The translations under genes and the position numbers were made by a program. The notes beneath the pieces were generated by a model. The model worked only from the letters and a program-made list of their open reading frames with translations. It made no database searches and had not been told where the DNA came from. From positions 8,426,869 to 8,490,868 of the forward strand of contig NC_088711.1 of NCBI RefSeq assembly GCF_963576615.1: a DNA stretch of 64,000 nt, read 5' to 3'. Source of the DNA: Watersipora subatra (Eukaryota > Bryozoa > Gymnolaemata > Cheilostomatida > Watersiporidae). Below, piece by piece: positions 35,384-47,900 of the stretch. Each line of letters starts with the position of its first letter. Positions within the stretch are counted from its first letter, which is position 1.

Positions 35384-38300
35384 ATGGATTTGGGTGCGAC
35401 ATGTTCGGCTAGTTGTTCAGATCAGCCCAGCAAACCGTATGTGGTGAGTTCAAATATCGCTACAGTTATACTTTGGCGTAAGAGCTCCAGGGCTGAGCTC
35501 GTATGTCAATTTTCTTGTATCTCAAAGCAATATTTACTATATGAAATAACTAAACACAAATTAATCTGCTCTATCCTCTGAAAAAAACATCTAAAAACAG
35601 AATATTATGATGGAAAATTGTGTTTTTATTTTTCTAATTCACTACCTACATTCGCAAAGTAACAAATACCTATCTAGTGATTATGATCTGCAATAAAATG
35701 TAATATTATTATGGGCAGTACTGTATGGAGTTCCTATCTTCAAGACAGGTGAGAGAGACTTGATGGCAACATAAGCTTTAAATTTAACTCAAATGGATTT
35801 AGAAAAAGACTTACTAAACACAGACTTGAAAATAAGTTTCAATCATACATTAATCTTAATTATAATTTTGTTTTCGTTTTCCTTTTTTATTATCTTCTTC
35901 CAGCTTGGCGCTTTTTGCCCTATTTTCGCTATCACTTTTAGCCAGGCTTTTGAAAACTTTCTTATTCTGATACGGCGAAACAGACCAAACGACGCTGTTC
36001 ACAAAAGTGGCCTCTCTCACACTTGGCCACCTAGCGATTGCATCAAGAACTTGCTCGTATGCTCATATCTCAAATTTGTCTCATATATCAACGCAAAATC
36101 TTGCTTGTATCTGCTAATTTCTCATCTGTTGGGGCACTCGTATGTTGGAGCACTCATATGTCGAGGTCTGACTGTATTTTGGTATGAAAACTGACTAAGC
36201 ATGGTCTGACAGCTGCTATAGGGGTGGCTGCAGCTAGCACGTTAAATTGCCTGACAGCAAAAGGATTTTCGATTTTCTATCATTAATTCACTTATTTTTG
36301 CAAAGTTTATATTATTTGGCCATGCATAAAGGTTTTCTATAGCATTTAATAAACTCTTTACAATAATTAGCAATCTTTTTTGTAACAACTACTATAAATA
36401 GAAGTTATTGAGGGAGGCACATTTCTTGTTTTTAGAGCGAGAGACATTTTAAACGAAGGACATCCAAACAGTTAGTAATCGCTCAGGCCCTTTCGACTGC
36501 CCAGCGTGTGCTAGGAAGAGCGGCTCAATTTTTAGGGAGTAATTGGCTACTTGGTAGGTGTGTGTGGAGGGTAACATCGGCTGTGGCAAGTCTACAATGA
36601 TGGAGTATTTTAAGAACTGTTCAGACAGTGTTGAGGTTGTACCAGAACCATTAGAGAAATGGACAAATCTCAATGGACACAATGCTTTGGTGAGTTCGGC
36701 GTTTCAGCAGTCTAGTTCATATTTATGCATTAAATTGTTGTAGTTGTCGGTGTGATGTTTTGTTCACAAGGTTATAGGTTTTCAGAAAATTTATTTGTTT
36801 CGGATTATGGAAAACTTGTCGCTTATTAACGAGTTTTCTAGTGAGGATGACAGTCGTATCATATCCACTTGAAATTGGAAAGTGTCTTGTACATAAAGCT
36901 AAGGTCTTTGACTTGGGTATTGCAGTTGGCAGTTGCTTTTGTCTTTTGACTTGTATATTATTAGACTCTGTGTTGTTATATATGATGCAGGCTAAATTGT
37001 ACGAAGACTCTGAAAGGTGGGGATTCGCTTTCAATTTATATGCAGCGCTGACTAGACTTCAAATGCATTCTACAGTCACAGTGAGTGTCTGCCATTTTTA
37101 AATCTAAATGTTGTGCATTGCGCTTTACTAATACATTAAGTAATGCTTACATTTATGCATTACATGCTTTTGTTTTATACAGACCAAGCGAGTCGTTCTG
37201 TTGGAGAGGTCACTCTATAGCCTCAGATATTGCTTCGTGGAAGCAGATTATCAGTGTGGAAAGATTAATTCATTAGATTATTCTATCATAAACGAATGGT
37301 TTGAATATTCTCTCAGCCAAAATCTTGTCAACATTGATCTCTTTGGTAAGTCAGCGGAAGAGCAATGTTCTGGTGCGTTGAGGGACCATGATGGTGGGCG
37401 ACACATTTGAGGATTGGCATGGATATTGTGGGAAAAGTGGAATTATGAAATGGCAGGTGTGACCTTGCTATGGCCGATGTGATCATGATATGGCAAGTGT
37501 GACCATGGTATAATAGGTGTGACCCTACTAAGCCAGTTACGATGACCATAATAAGGCATGCGTGGTCATGATAGGACAGATATGACCACAATAAAGCGGG
37601 TATGACTATGGCAAGGATGTATGACCATGATAAGTCAGATATGACCATGATAAGGCAGTGTGACCCTGATATTACGAGAGTTGCCCAGTATTACCACATG
37701 TTATCATGTTGTGTCAGAGATGGTTACATTTGAAAATAGCAGTTTGTTTCTACGTAATGGTACTTATAGATGCGACCTTGTAATGGCAATCTTAAGTACA
37801 TAATTTGAGTGGATCTTTTCTGGACACGAATTGCTAGCTGTGACTTATCGATATCACTGCAGTGTCTATGGCAGAAGGCTGATTATCCTAGTACCTTGTA
37901 TTCCTGCGGTACAGCCAAATTCTATGGTTACGGAATCATATTTATACTATATCATTTATAAAGTTTGAAGCATTTCTACCTAGTACTGGTAGGAATATAC
38001 TGGGGTATGGCCAGCTCTGAACACACAGAGTTGAGTTATAGACAATTTAACTCTTTTTTTCATGTATTTGTTTGTGCTGTTTGTCGTACGCAGGTGAACA
38101 CCTTTCAGGCTTGTCGCTTCTATGATGTTTACATCTGTCAACAGTTTTTCTTCATTCATTGGAATAAATTCATTGCAAGCATAATCGTATAATAAGGTAT
38201 AACTTATAACTTTGTCAAATGTTTTTATATCTTACTTGTACAAAAATGTTTCTGAAGTTTTTGGCAGGCTTCAAGAATTTGGGTATCAAATTATGCGTAG

Positions 38301-39632
38301 TTGTTGGTCATGTGGCTGTTTGCAGTGTACTTGAGGGTGGACCCCAAGCTGTGCTATGAAAGACTAAAACTGAGAAATAGGAAGGAGGAGACAACTGTAC
38401 CATATGTAAGCATGCATAGATCTTGTCTTATACATTTGGTATGTAGGCTGTATCATATATACCTGACCTTCACTGTGTCTTATATTGTTTACATAGACCA
38501 TATCATCTACATGTATATATAAATTACAAAGGCTGTATTTTTATGAAATTTAAGTAGGCACTTTCATATATAATTTGTCAAGGCTGTACCATATACACTA
38601 CACCATCTATTCACTACATGAATTGTATCATCTATTCACTACATAGACTGTGCTATATATTCACTACATAGACTGTATCATATATACACTATGTAAGCTG
38701 TGCCCCATATATATATGTCGCATGAATACAGTATTTCCTGTATCATTTTAGCTTCTACAGTAAATGTTTCTTCAGTGTCTTATTTGTATAATTATTGGTG
38801 TATAATGTATAACTTTAATTAGAAACTATTGTTATGCCTGTTAGAGTGTTATAATTCAGCGAATTCAAGTCAACCAATGATCTTATTGGTTATAAAGTAT
38901 CTATCTTATCATTAAAGTCAAAAGGAGTCACCATTATATGACCTACTTTTAGTCACTTCTAGAAGGGCTACACGCAGCACACGAGTCAATGTTGATAGAC
39001 AGAAAGTTCCCACTACCTGCTAAAGTACTGGTCAGTATATTTCTCTAATTATCTAAACAGTTGGCATGCCGTTGTATGTAAAAGGAAACTTGTTACAGGG
39101 TTAAAACATTTGGTAGCAAATCTCATATTTAAAATTAATGCGTGTAAAGAGATGATAATCTTTGTTCTGTACTATATTTTTCCACTTATCTCAGCTTCAA
39201 GTCTTCCTCAACACACAGACATGACCACATGACCGAGTGTTTGACTAAGTAAATCTGTGACTGGTGTCCTTGACCTTCCCATTGCAATGCTTTTCTCGTA
39301 AATGTAGGTAGCTCAGTATTATTAGAATAAGCAGAATGTTCACAGCTGTCAATTGTTGGTATTATTGTACCGTTTAATAACCGTCTACAAATAGTACTTT
39401 ATTTATATACAACATTCCTTAACTGGAGGTTTGCTACATATTTACGGCAATGTATGATAATTACTGTTGTGTTATCGTATAAAATTGTCTGGAAAGTTAA
39501 ATGAAGTTTTGCGTAGATGATACCGAGATTTCTTCTACTGATTAGGTTGTCGACGGTAATGTGGCGGCTACAAATATGGAGTCCATTTTTGACCAACTTA
39601 AATCTCAGATGTTGTTCCAAGCTGATAGTTGA
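35384..39632 (+). CDS. Deoxynucleoside kinase (TK2/dNK/dCK family), 7 exons
   Basis: Phosphorylates deoxynucleosides to monophosphates in the salvage pathway. Exons: 35384-35443, 36558-36689, 36991-37080, 37183-37345, 38326-38405, 38953-39030, 39546-39632 (TGA). All joins keep phase; 229 residues, against about 250 in Drosophila dNK and 265 in human TK2. The P-loop is GNIGCGKST at residues 25-33; the EPLEKW motif and LYEDSERWGF follow; LLERS at 100-104 is the catalytic ERS motif; RLKLRNRKEE near 161-170 is the Arg-rich lid. Exon 6 matches the family's ...LHELHEDWLI region. Residue 79 is Asn where the family has an invariant nucleobase-binding Gln; 82 and 86 are Ala and Arg, as in dCK. The ATG lies 18 bases after an AG (35364-35365) preceded by T's, with the frame open back to it, so an upstream coding exon (for example a mitochondrial leader) is possible and the start is uncertain. 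Confidence 0.95.
35620..36190 (+). mobile_element. Dispersed MITE-like repeat, copy 1
   Basis: Contains ACAAATACCTATCTAGTGATTATGATCTGCAATAAAATG and CAGTACTGTATGGAGTTCC in order and ends near GTCGAGGTCTGACTGTA, similar to the terminal sequences of mariner-type elements. Diverged relatives lie at 52,620-52,830 (same strand) and, inverted, at 54,785-55,080. It sits in the first kinase intron; the plus-strand ORF inside it (35,793-36,194) is not a gene. Confidence 0.6.
37440..37680. repeat. Degenerate tandem repeat in the fourth kinase intron
   Basis: About twelve imperfect units of roughly 19-20 bases with TGTGACCATGATA(A)GGCA. It begins about 95 bases after the exon 4 donor. Confidence 0.8.
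38430..38720. repeat. Degenerate tandem repeat downstream of kinase exon 5
   Basis: Imperfect units with GGCTGTATCATATATACACTA and ATAGACTGTATCATATAT. Some units contain ATGTAAGCTGTG, similar to the exon 5 donor (CATAT|GTAAGCATG), which lies 30 bases upstream of the array. Confidence 0.7.
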
Positions 39633-39729
39633 GTCAGGCAACGATGGTGTTCTCTAGTGTGGGACAGTCAGGCGACTGATTGTTTTTACTAAGTGACATT
39701 GACACTTTTTTTCAAAGATTGATCTGTAA

Positions 39730-39735
39730 AATAAA
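39730..39735 (+). other. Poly(A) signal AATAAA of the deoxynucleoside kinase gene
   Basis: Canonical AATAAA, 98 bases after the kinase TGA stop, followed by T-rich sequence. It fits a short 3' UTR. The convergent DUOX gene ends at 40,968, leaving about 1.2 kb between this site and the DUOX stop. Confidence 0.6.
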
Positions 39736-40967
39736 TAGTTTTTTTAAATTAATTTTTTAACTATAGCTAGCGTAATTTCTCTTTGCATCTGTGATATTGT
39801 CATTGTTATATTTTAGTAACAACTACCAAAAGTTTGATTGAACATTGTTTGTCATTTTGCTATGCCATTTTACTACTCTTATTTGTATGCCATTGTGATT
39901 GTTTGTATGTACTTGTTTTGTTTGTATTTACTTGTATGTTTTATAAATTACTGATATAGCAACCTAACCATACTTACTATCCAGTTGTTACAATGCATAC
40001 AAAGCGTGAAATTATTTGTTTTTATGCTGACCTTTCACTTGTCATTATACTCCTAGATGTGGGCTCAAGTAGCGGTGTTACATAAGGAGTTATCTTCTCA
40101 TGAAATATAAAAATGGAAAGTTCATGGTTAATTTTCACACTCTGCATCACTTTTGTCTATTTTTCATGGAGTAAATAGCTAACACGTTGAAGTCCTTGCT
40201 TAAATGTACCTTTATCATGATTTCTATTAGTCGTCATTCTTGCTTGGGGGAAGCTTACACAATCTTTTTTTCTCGTTGCACCTTCTGTGCGACTGTACAT
40301 ATAGGTTATATTTCAATTTCCATGTTTGTACATAAGTTTTTTTCTCCTTGTAACACCGTCATAAAATGCCAAAGAATAGAAAAAACTGAAATGGTTAACA
40401 TGGATTTAACATCTACGAATAAAACATGATATAAAATGTAAATCGTCGTGAAAAATTGTTAGGCGAATAGCTGTGAGAAAAAATACATTAACTAAAAAAA
40501 CTATGTAGTGGTGAAATGAGAAATGAGCAAAAATCTTTTAATCCATGACAATTGATAAAAAATGTTACATTAAAAAGAATGACAAACCTTGAAAATGCTT
40601 TGTCCTGTGAATTCTCCACTAGGTCCTAGCAGCAAACATTATTTGATTCAGACACAAGTGGTTATAAATCAATTGTAGGAGGACAATTTTGATTTAAAAA
40701 AAACATGGGAGCTAAGATAGATTTTGATTTATGCATCTCAGTTCGATATGAATTTCATACAACCTTCTTAAAAATAATTGTTCTGAAGCATAAAAATAAT
40801 TGGTCCATCGTGATGATAGTTGTCAAGCAAAGCTTTGTGTCATTGAAATATCAAGAGGAATGAAATGAGCAAATGTCTTCGCAATTAACCATCATTTACA
40901 GTTTTAAGTACCGTTCATATCGAGGTGACACCATGCATAGCCCAATAGTAGACTCGAGTGCCAAATC
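39736..40967. other. Convergent intergenic region between kinase and DUOX
   Basis: About 1.2 kb of AT-rich sequence holding the two presumed 3' UTRs. A short plus-strand ORF at 40,187-40,429 has no recognisable feature. No repeat array is present. Confidence 0.6.
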
Positions 40968-43900
40968 CTAGAAGTTCTCGTAATGATGGACAAATGCTGG
41001 ATCATCAGTAAATCGGCTTCTGTTCAAAGCCGAGCACGCTTCCTCCACACCATGAGTCATTGGAGGGGGTCCACAACTGAACACTCCAACTTTTGACACC
41101 TACATACCATCCAATACCGCAAGAATTAGTGAGTTTTGGCATCTTATGCATACGAAACCTTAAGTCACCAGTCCTAACAACTCCCATGAATAGACTTTAT
41201 GGATTTATCCCACGAGCAAACGAGAGGAGCGAAGTGTGGGAGTTTTTATGATAAATGCATGTGCACACAACTTACAAAAATTATTCATCAACAATGAGAC
41301 GAACCCTTGGCTAGAAATTTCATCAACAAATTTAAGCATCGGAATGTAAAGTCGTTAAAGTATAATAACGAGACAAAACACATTTAAACCTATTTGAATA
41401 TGTTACCAAGTCTTTTTAAACCGTCGGTATTATCTTTAAACTTACCCATCTGATCGGATTATACACAAATAGACAGATTAATTTGAACGAAAATTGCCAC
41501 AAAAAGCTTGAAAAGCTCGGTTTAATAAAAGTTTAGACCGAAAATTGAAACGCCAATAAAGCCGTGCGACAGATAGTAGAACTATTTAGCAGTGCGCATT
41601 TCACGAGAAAACCGTGCTCATTTCATCAGTCTATGGCATTTTTCACTTGTAATCGAATTTATTCGAAGGTTTCTGTAATAAACGTAGACCGTTTGAGGCG
41701 TAGACCGATTTACAGGTACTAAATTGTGGTACACAGTTTATCAGCCTGTGTTTTTTTGTCCAATCACCGAAGGTTTCATTATTTGAAACGTTAGCCGAAA
41801 TTCTTTACAACTTATGTACAAGCTAAGGCCGAACTACAACGCCCCTTCATGACGAAAACATTTTTTATTTTGCTACAGTTTTATACGGGTGAATGCTCCT
41901 ACTGCTTTCTGTTAAAGATCGCTTATCAAAACCATTCTACATTCAACGCAACAAACTTCCAAACTGTGTATAGCTTGCCATTTTACTTCTAATTTTGCAT
42001 TTCAGAGTTATAATAAACATATTTCTTTATTGTTGAATTACATACATTACAGTAAATTAGGCCTACAGCTTTATAACACTTTTGTAACAGCTTTTATTTT
42101 GCTGCAGTTTGCAGAAATCTTCGAGACGCGTGAACGCTCATAGGTTTTTTATTATTGCTGTATTACTATATTAACAATATTGGTTATTTTAATAATATCA
42201 GTGCATTCTACTTATAATATTGGCCAACATTGCATTTCTCCTATTGCAAGGGAGAGACATAAACGTGTAATATTTTCCTTTCATTGTTGTTGTTTGTCAT
42301 AACCAAACACTTTTTAAATAAATTTTCTAAAAACCTATATAAATACCACAACTTCTCGATATTGCTACCTATGACGTTTTGAATTGTAAACAAACATGTG
42401 TATTGGTTTTCTATTATTACTATATTAATAAAATTGATTATTCTAAGAATATCAGTGCATTTTACTTCTAATATTGGCCAATATTGCATTTCTCCTATTG
42501 CAGGGGGAAAATATAAACATCTTTTCCATTCATTATTGCTTATTGTTGTATATAATAACACCCACACCCAGTACATTACAGCTACCATTGCAGTTATCCT
42601 ATTGCACTGCAGAGCCATTTGATTGCTAATATTGCATTTCTCAACCAACAGTACCCTTTATTTTTTTGCCAAAAACTCTGGCCATCTCTTTGGTCGTGGG
42701 CTGTATGACAGTGGAATTTCTAGTGATAATATATGCACTACAATTTTGCTTGTATGGAGTGCATAAAGAAGCAGATTATTACTGATATGAGCACACATAG
42801 GCAGCCGTTAACAAGCATTCTACATTTACCAAAAAGAGAGCCCAATTAAAAGGTACTATTTGTAAAAAAAAGACTCAGCCTAACACCATGACCATAATTG
42901 TATGGATTTAGCTAAAAATCATTGGTAAATTAGGCTCAAATGAGGCCTTACCCCTGGGTGTTCATCCTTCAGCGAGCCAAGGAAAGTAGAGAAATCTGGT
43001 CTACCAAAATGGGTGATCGACCTGAGACCAGTGAACAGTGACTTGTTTGATACCTTCTGGAAGTGACGCTCACATATGTACTGAAACAAAAACCAGCGCA
43101 TCGAAGATGACTTCGCTGTCACATGTTCACGGCCGGCATACTCAGTACTGTAATTGGTAGATCAATGATTGTCAAGAATTTGATATAAAAGCTGTATCTG
43201 AAGGTCACAGAGCTTACCAACATAGTGGTCCTGAGATCGAACTTCTGGAAGAATTGCGTAATGAAGATGTGGACAGAAACAAAATCCGTCTTGTCCTTAT
43301 CCTCAACCTCCCTAATAATGTCCACCAACCATTCAAATTGTTTCTGACTTCTTGTAACCCACAAGAAGTAAACCTACAAAATCGACCATCCAGCATTCCA
43401 GTAAATTCTATTATTCTATTATTCTAGCATATATAACGCTACACAGAATGTTTCACAGCTCATGCATTAAAAGTAGGCAAACTTATACTTAAAGAAAATC
43501 TTAATAACCAAGTCATCCATTGAAAATATTAAAAGTAATTCAACAAGCTGTCACACAAGCTTGCAAAAACTATTTTTGTGCCAATGAAGAGCGCACCTTT
43601 TTGCAGCTAAATTTTGCTCCCAAAGAGGCCCGATTCACAATGTCTTTGAGAATAGAGGCAAATGGAGTGACACCAATTCCACCGCCGACCAAGACTGCCA
43701 CCTCAAATTTATACCAATCTTGATGTCCCTCTCCAAACGGTCCATCAAGGTACAGTTTGGGAAAAGGCTTGTGTCTGATGATGTCTATTAAAACAGCAAA
43801 AACACTGTAAGTTCTCTAACGATCTTAAGAAACGAACCACATGCATGAAACTGGGTAAAAACTAAATAATATTCAGACTAGGTAACGCATAAGTGCAAGT

Positions 43901-44939
43901 GCACACGGAACAAAATCTTAAGAAGAGTGAAAGAGCGAGTGAGAGAAGAGTAGCAAAACCCTACCATAAGTGAACATAAATCAACAACTAACGGCTTATA
44001 AATAACTACAATTCTAATTTTTTGTCTTTCCTAAAATGCTAAAAGTATAGTGCTCATGGTCAACTCTGTCTAAACTGTTTCAAATTTGATTCGTTATATG
44101 TAAAAGCAACAAAGAACTGTATCACACAAGAATGCAAATTTACTACCTCCTTGAGAATCTCGTCGTTTACCTGTAATGATAGCACGAAAATAATGTGCCC
44201 ACCTGATAATGCTAATTGACGACTGGGACCTACTTAACAATTGTTTACTAAACATTACAGTTTCCAGAGATAATGTTGCCAGAAATATATGCGAGTTCTA
44301 TCAAATCTAGAGTAACCAAAGATCAGACTGAATGAGAAAGTAATCCCAAATAAACAGGCTTGTGCGGTTTTGAAGAATTTCACCTAACATCAGGCATGCT
44401 CATACCAGACTATCTACATGATGGCCTACTTACTAGGATCTACAGCTCGTCTTATGTTCATTGTCCACGGGCCAACAGCTCTTATATGTAGACTCAGATT
44501 GTCCTCGTGTGGTGCTGATGTCAAGGTGAAAGGATGATACTCATCAGCACCCAAATCCAGACATGCTATTCTAACCCATTGACCAGATCTATACTCAAAC
44601 CCAGCAGGTCGTTTAAATACCAGAGCAGTTACCTCTGCAATATATATTTCATACTGTGTGATATACGTGTCCAAGTATAATATACATGCAACAACCAATG
44701 CATTATAGCCACTGAGTGAACAAATTTGAGGCAAGATTCGATGTTTAGCTGACAAGAGCGAGCGAAATCATGAGAGTTCAACATAGACGGTCACAAAGCA
44801 GTACCTGAGGGTAAAAGTTCAGCCTTGGTGATTGAGATTTCAGTTTTGTTCCTGCTAAGACTGATGAGCTTGTCAAGCACGAATACTGTCAGAGGGCCAA
44901 TAAAAAATGCCCAGAAGAGAGGAGCTTGCACCAGAATGC
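40968..44939 (-). CDS. DUOX: DUOX exons 19-24: FAD and NADPH binding domain and C-terminus
   Basis: Exon 20 has [12 protein letters not shown] and the FAD motif [12 protein letters not shown]. Exon 21 has [14 protein letters not shown] and the NADPH motif [18 protein letters not shown]. Exon 22 has [20 protein letters not shown]. Exon 23 has [10 protein letters not shown] and [13 protein letters not shown]. Exon 24 has [19 protein letters not shown] and ends HHYENF then TAG. All motifs are intact. The last intron (42,951-41,100) is about 1.85 kb and I recognise nothing in it apart from AT-rich sequence. No AATAAA was found close to the stop on this strand. Confidence 0.96.
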
Positions 44940-47900
44940 CTAAAACCGACAACTCAATAATCAATCAATGTTTTTCAGGAGTGAAATGTTGGTGGACAGA
45001 CTCAACAGAAAAAGCAAACAAGAAATATTTTTTTGCAGACTGCATCATCAACATTTAAACAGTGACAGGCACTTCCAGAGGGAGCAAGTCAGTTAATGCA
45101 ATTTTTGACAATGTAGAAAGCGACATACCAGCGCCGTGTAGAATCATCAGAATAAATACAAGGTAGAACATCTGGTGGGTGAGCCAAAACGCTCTGAAGA
45201 CATTTCGCCTAGCATATTGTTGGGCGAATACATACATGACGATGATGATCAGTGTCAATACCACACCGGTAACTCCTAGAAATAAACAATGAATGTTAAA
45301 AACAAATACATCAAGTGAAGTTCTTGCTAAAGTTCATCTTAAGAATGTTGACGGATAGTAACATATTTTTAAAGGACAACAATAAAAGTAATCTAGTTAG
45401 TCATCACACTTGGCTGCTAAGACTACAATAGAATATAAAAGCCTCGCTAACCTGTGATAGTGCCCCAACACCAGTAATGAAACTTGGGCAATACGTGGGT
45501 AGCTCTATAGAAATTCCTGAACAGGCATGTCAGATCTCCGGGAGTTTGCGTAGATATGTGATAAAAATTGATGGAATGGCCAACAACGTGAATGACTGAA
45601 ACGAATAACAATTTTTTATGCAGATCTTCAACAAATAAGCGAACAAAACATAATAATTACTATTTTCATTTAATCATTGCCTGCCAGTGTTAAGAGAATA
45701 AATATGCGTGATGTTTGCATGTTTAATTTCAATCGTCCTGCAAACATTAACGGCATGCAGTGATAGAAGTGGAGTAGAACACCCTTGTCCTGCGATGTTG
45801 GCGTTATAAGCGTTCCACCAAACATGCGCCAGATTTGAGGACTGCAAACCTGTTTATGATTAGATGAAATTATCTGCTGGTATACGGAGTATTGATCATT
45901 TAAATCATAATAGAATGCTAAAACAGTTTGCACGCTGATATACTGCTTTACATAAGTACCTGTGAAGAGAAGTGCCAAATATGCAACATATTTATGGAAC
46001 CAGATAACCGAGTCAAACGGCACGAATCTGTTAACAAAGGTCTCTCTCAGCACAGTTATCAGGTTTCGGCACATGGTAAGTAGAAGGGTCGAGTAGGTGA
46101 ACATCTGTCCACTGGCAGCACCTCGAGTCACTGTCACACCATATCCAGCGATGCGTCTCAAGGCAGCATGCTCTCTCTCCACAGAGTAGTCTGCGATGTA
46201 ATAGGTTACAGGATCAACAGAGATTTAGATAGTGATGACGAAGTGTTAGGACTGCAGGACTATATCGTTAAGCTAACTGTTAGTTTATCACATCAATGCT
46301 TCTATCGAACGTTTCTACGAGATGGTATACTATAAAAATTGTTAGGCACATTTTAAGATTCAACATCGGAATAGGATTCCATGAGAATTTTAAATATAAA
46401 GAAAACTTTTGAAAATGGAGTCGTCTGCTCTACTGAAGAAAATATATTTACAAATTTTTGATCATGATCTCTGAAGGCCTCCAGACCAACTAAAGCAAAT
46501 GATTCACAAGTGTGACCTTTATAGCAACAAGACTTTGAATGTAGTCAAATCTGGTTTTACGATAATCTCGACATAGAAACTTTTCAACACACATTTGTAA
46601 AACTTGGGCATATATCTATTTGTCAAGACATGAAGTAATCTCCAACATATGATACTTAAAATGTCTCAAATTATTAGTTTCAGTATAAAGAGTATAAAAA
46701 AATGCAAAACAAACCTAAAAATAATAAAAAATATATAAATTACGTTAATTCAAATAACATTTAGCGTAAGTTTTATGTCACGGATTTTCAGAGAGAGAAA
46801 ACCTGTTCACTTACAATAAGCTCTTTCTGCAAAGATCGCTATGGTCACGAGAGTGTAGAGGGTGACCCAGAAAATGTGAAGTCGGTAGTTTTCCATGTAG
46901 TTGGCTATCTGCGTCAGTGTAGTACCCATCGCTGAGTGTTCCCTCTTTGGCTTGTTGGATGGCTTTATGCGCACTTCAACGTGAGTTCGTCTATTCGTAG
47001 CTCTCGCCTCTCTGCATAATGTTTAAAGAACAGTTACTAGAACTCTATATGTTGGAAGTCTTATGCTACCACAATTTCTAAACCTGTAAGTCGTATATCC
47101 TTGCAAATCTATAAACGCACACTTGAAGCCATTTAAACAATTCGGACATTCAGTGTATCATTCCGATTTTAAAACTCTATCAACATCAGTGCCTGAGCTC
47201 TACATATTATTATTTGAAACAAATTTATTTTGTCTTAAACGAGACATTACTATAAAAACACACACCCGTAGGCTTTCAGCACAGTCCTTCTTGCTCTGTC
47301 CGGCGCATTCTCTCGTTGCACATTAAGAACAGTTCTGGTACGGGCTACGTCAGCTGGAGGCTGAGCTGGACCCTCCATACCTGTATGAGACCAAGAAATG
47401 TGTGTAACTGTTTCATGTTATGAATAACGAAGCATTACAAACTATGTGACAAGCAGAGCAATCTTATAATTTGACAAATCCAAGTATACAGCATATGGAA
47501 CTAGCTATCTGTAGGAAGACCCACCAGAAAAACAACTACATACACCTTAACAATAATAAAACACCTACACAAATACACAGAAAAGTAATCTTCAATCTAT
47601 ACTACATTTGCTGGCATGTTTTTCTAACTCTTGCTGTCTTGCCCTGTTTAACCAGTTAATGACCATGAGCGAATGTCAATAAACTTTAACTGAGATTGAA
47701 ACGAGTAAAAAACTGAAAATAAATAAAGTGAAATCAACATTCTAACCACCTTATTGGTAAACAATCGAAGCATATCCTATAAGTAATGGAGCTGTATACA
47801 ACTATGCAAATTACACATTTCGCTGATGTCTTTGAAACAGATATTGGATTGCAGAAAGCGTTAGCTATAGAGTTAAGATTAGAACCTGAGAAGTTAAGAT

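Noticed and set aside
35793..36194. 133-codon plus-strand ORF starting MDLEKDLLNTDLKI
   Set aside because: It lies in a dispersed MITE-like repeat inside the first kinase intron and has no conserved domain.
43520..43723. Plus-strand ORF ending [14 protein letters not shown]
   Set aside because: Antisense shadow of DUOX exon 21, whose minus-strand reading has clear FAD/NADPH motifs.
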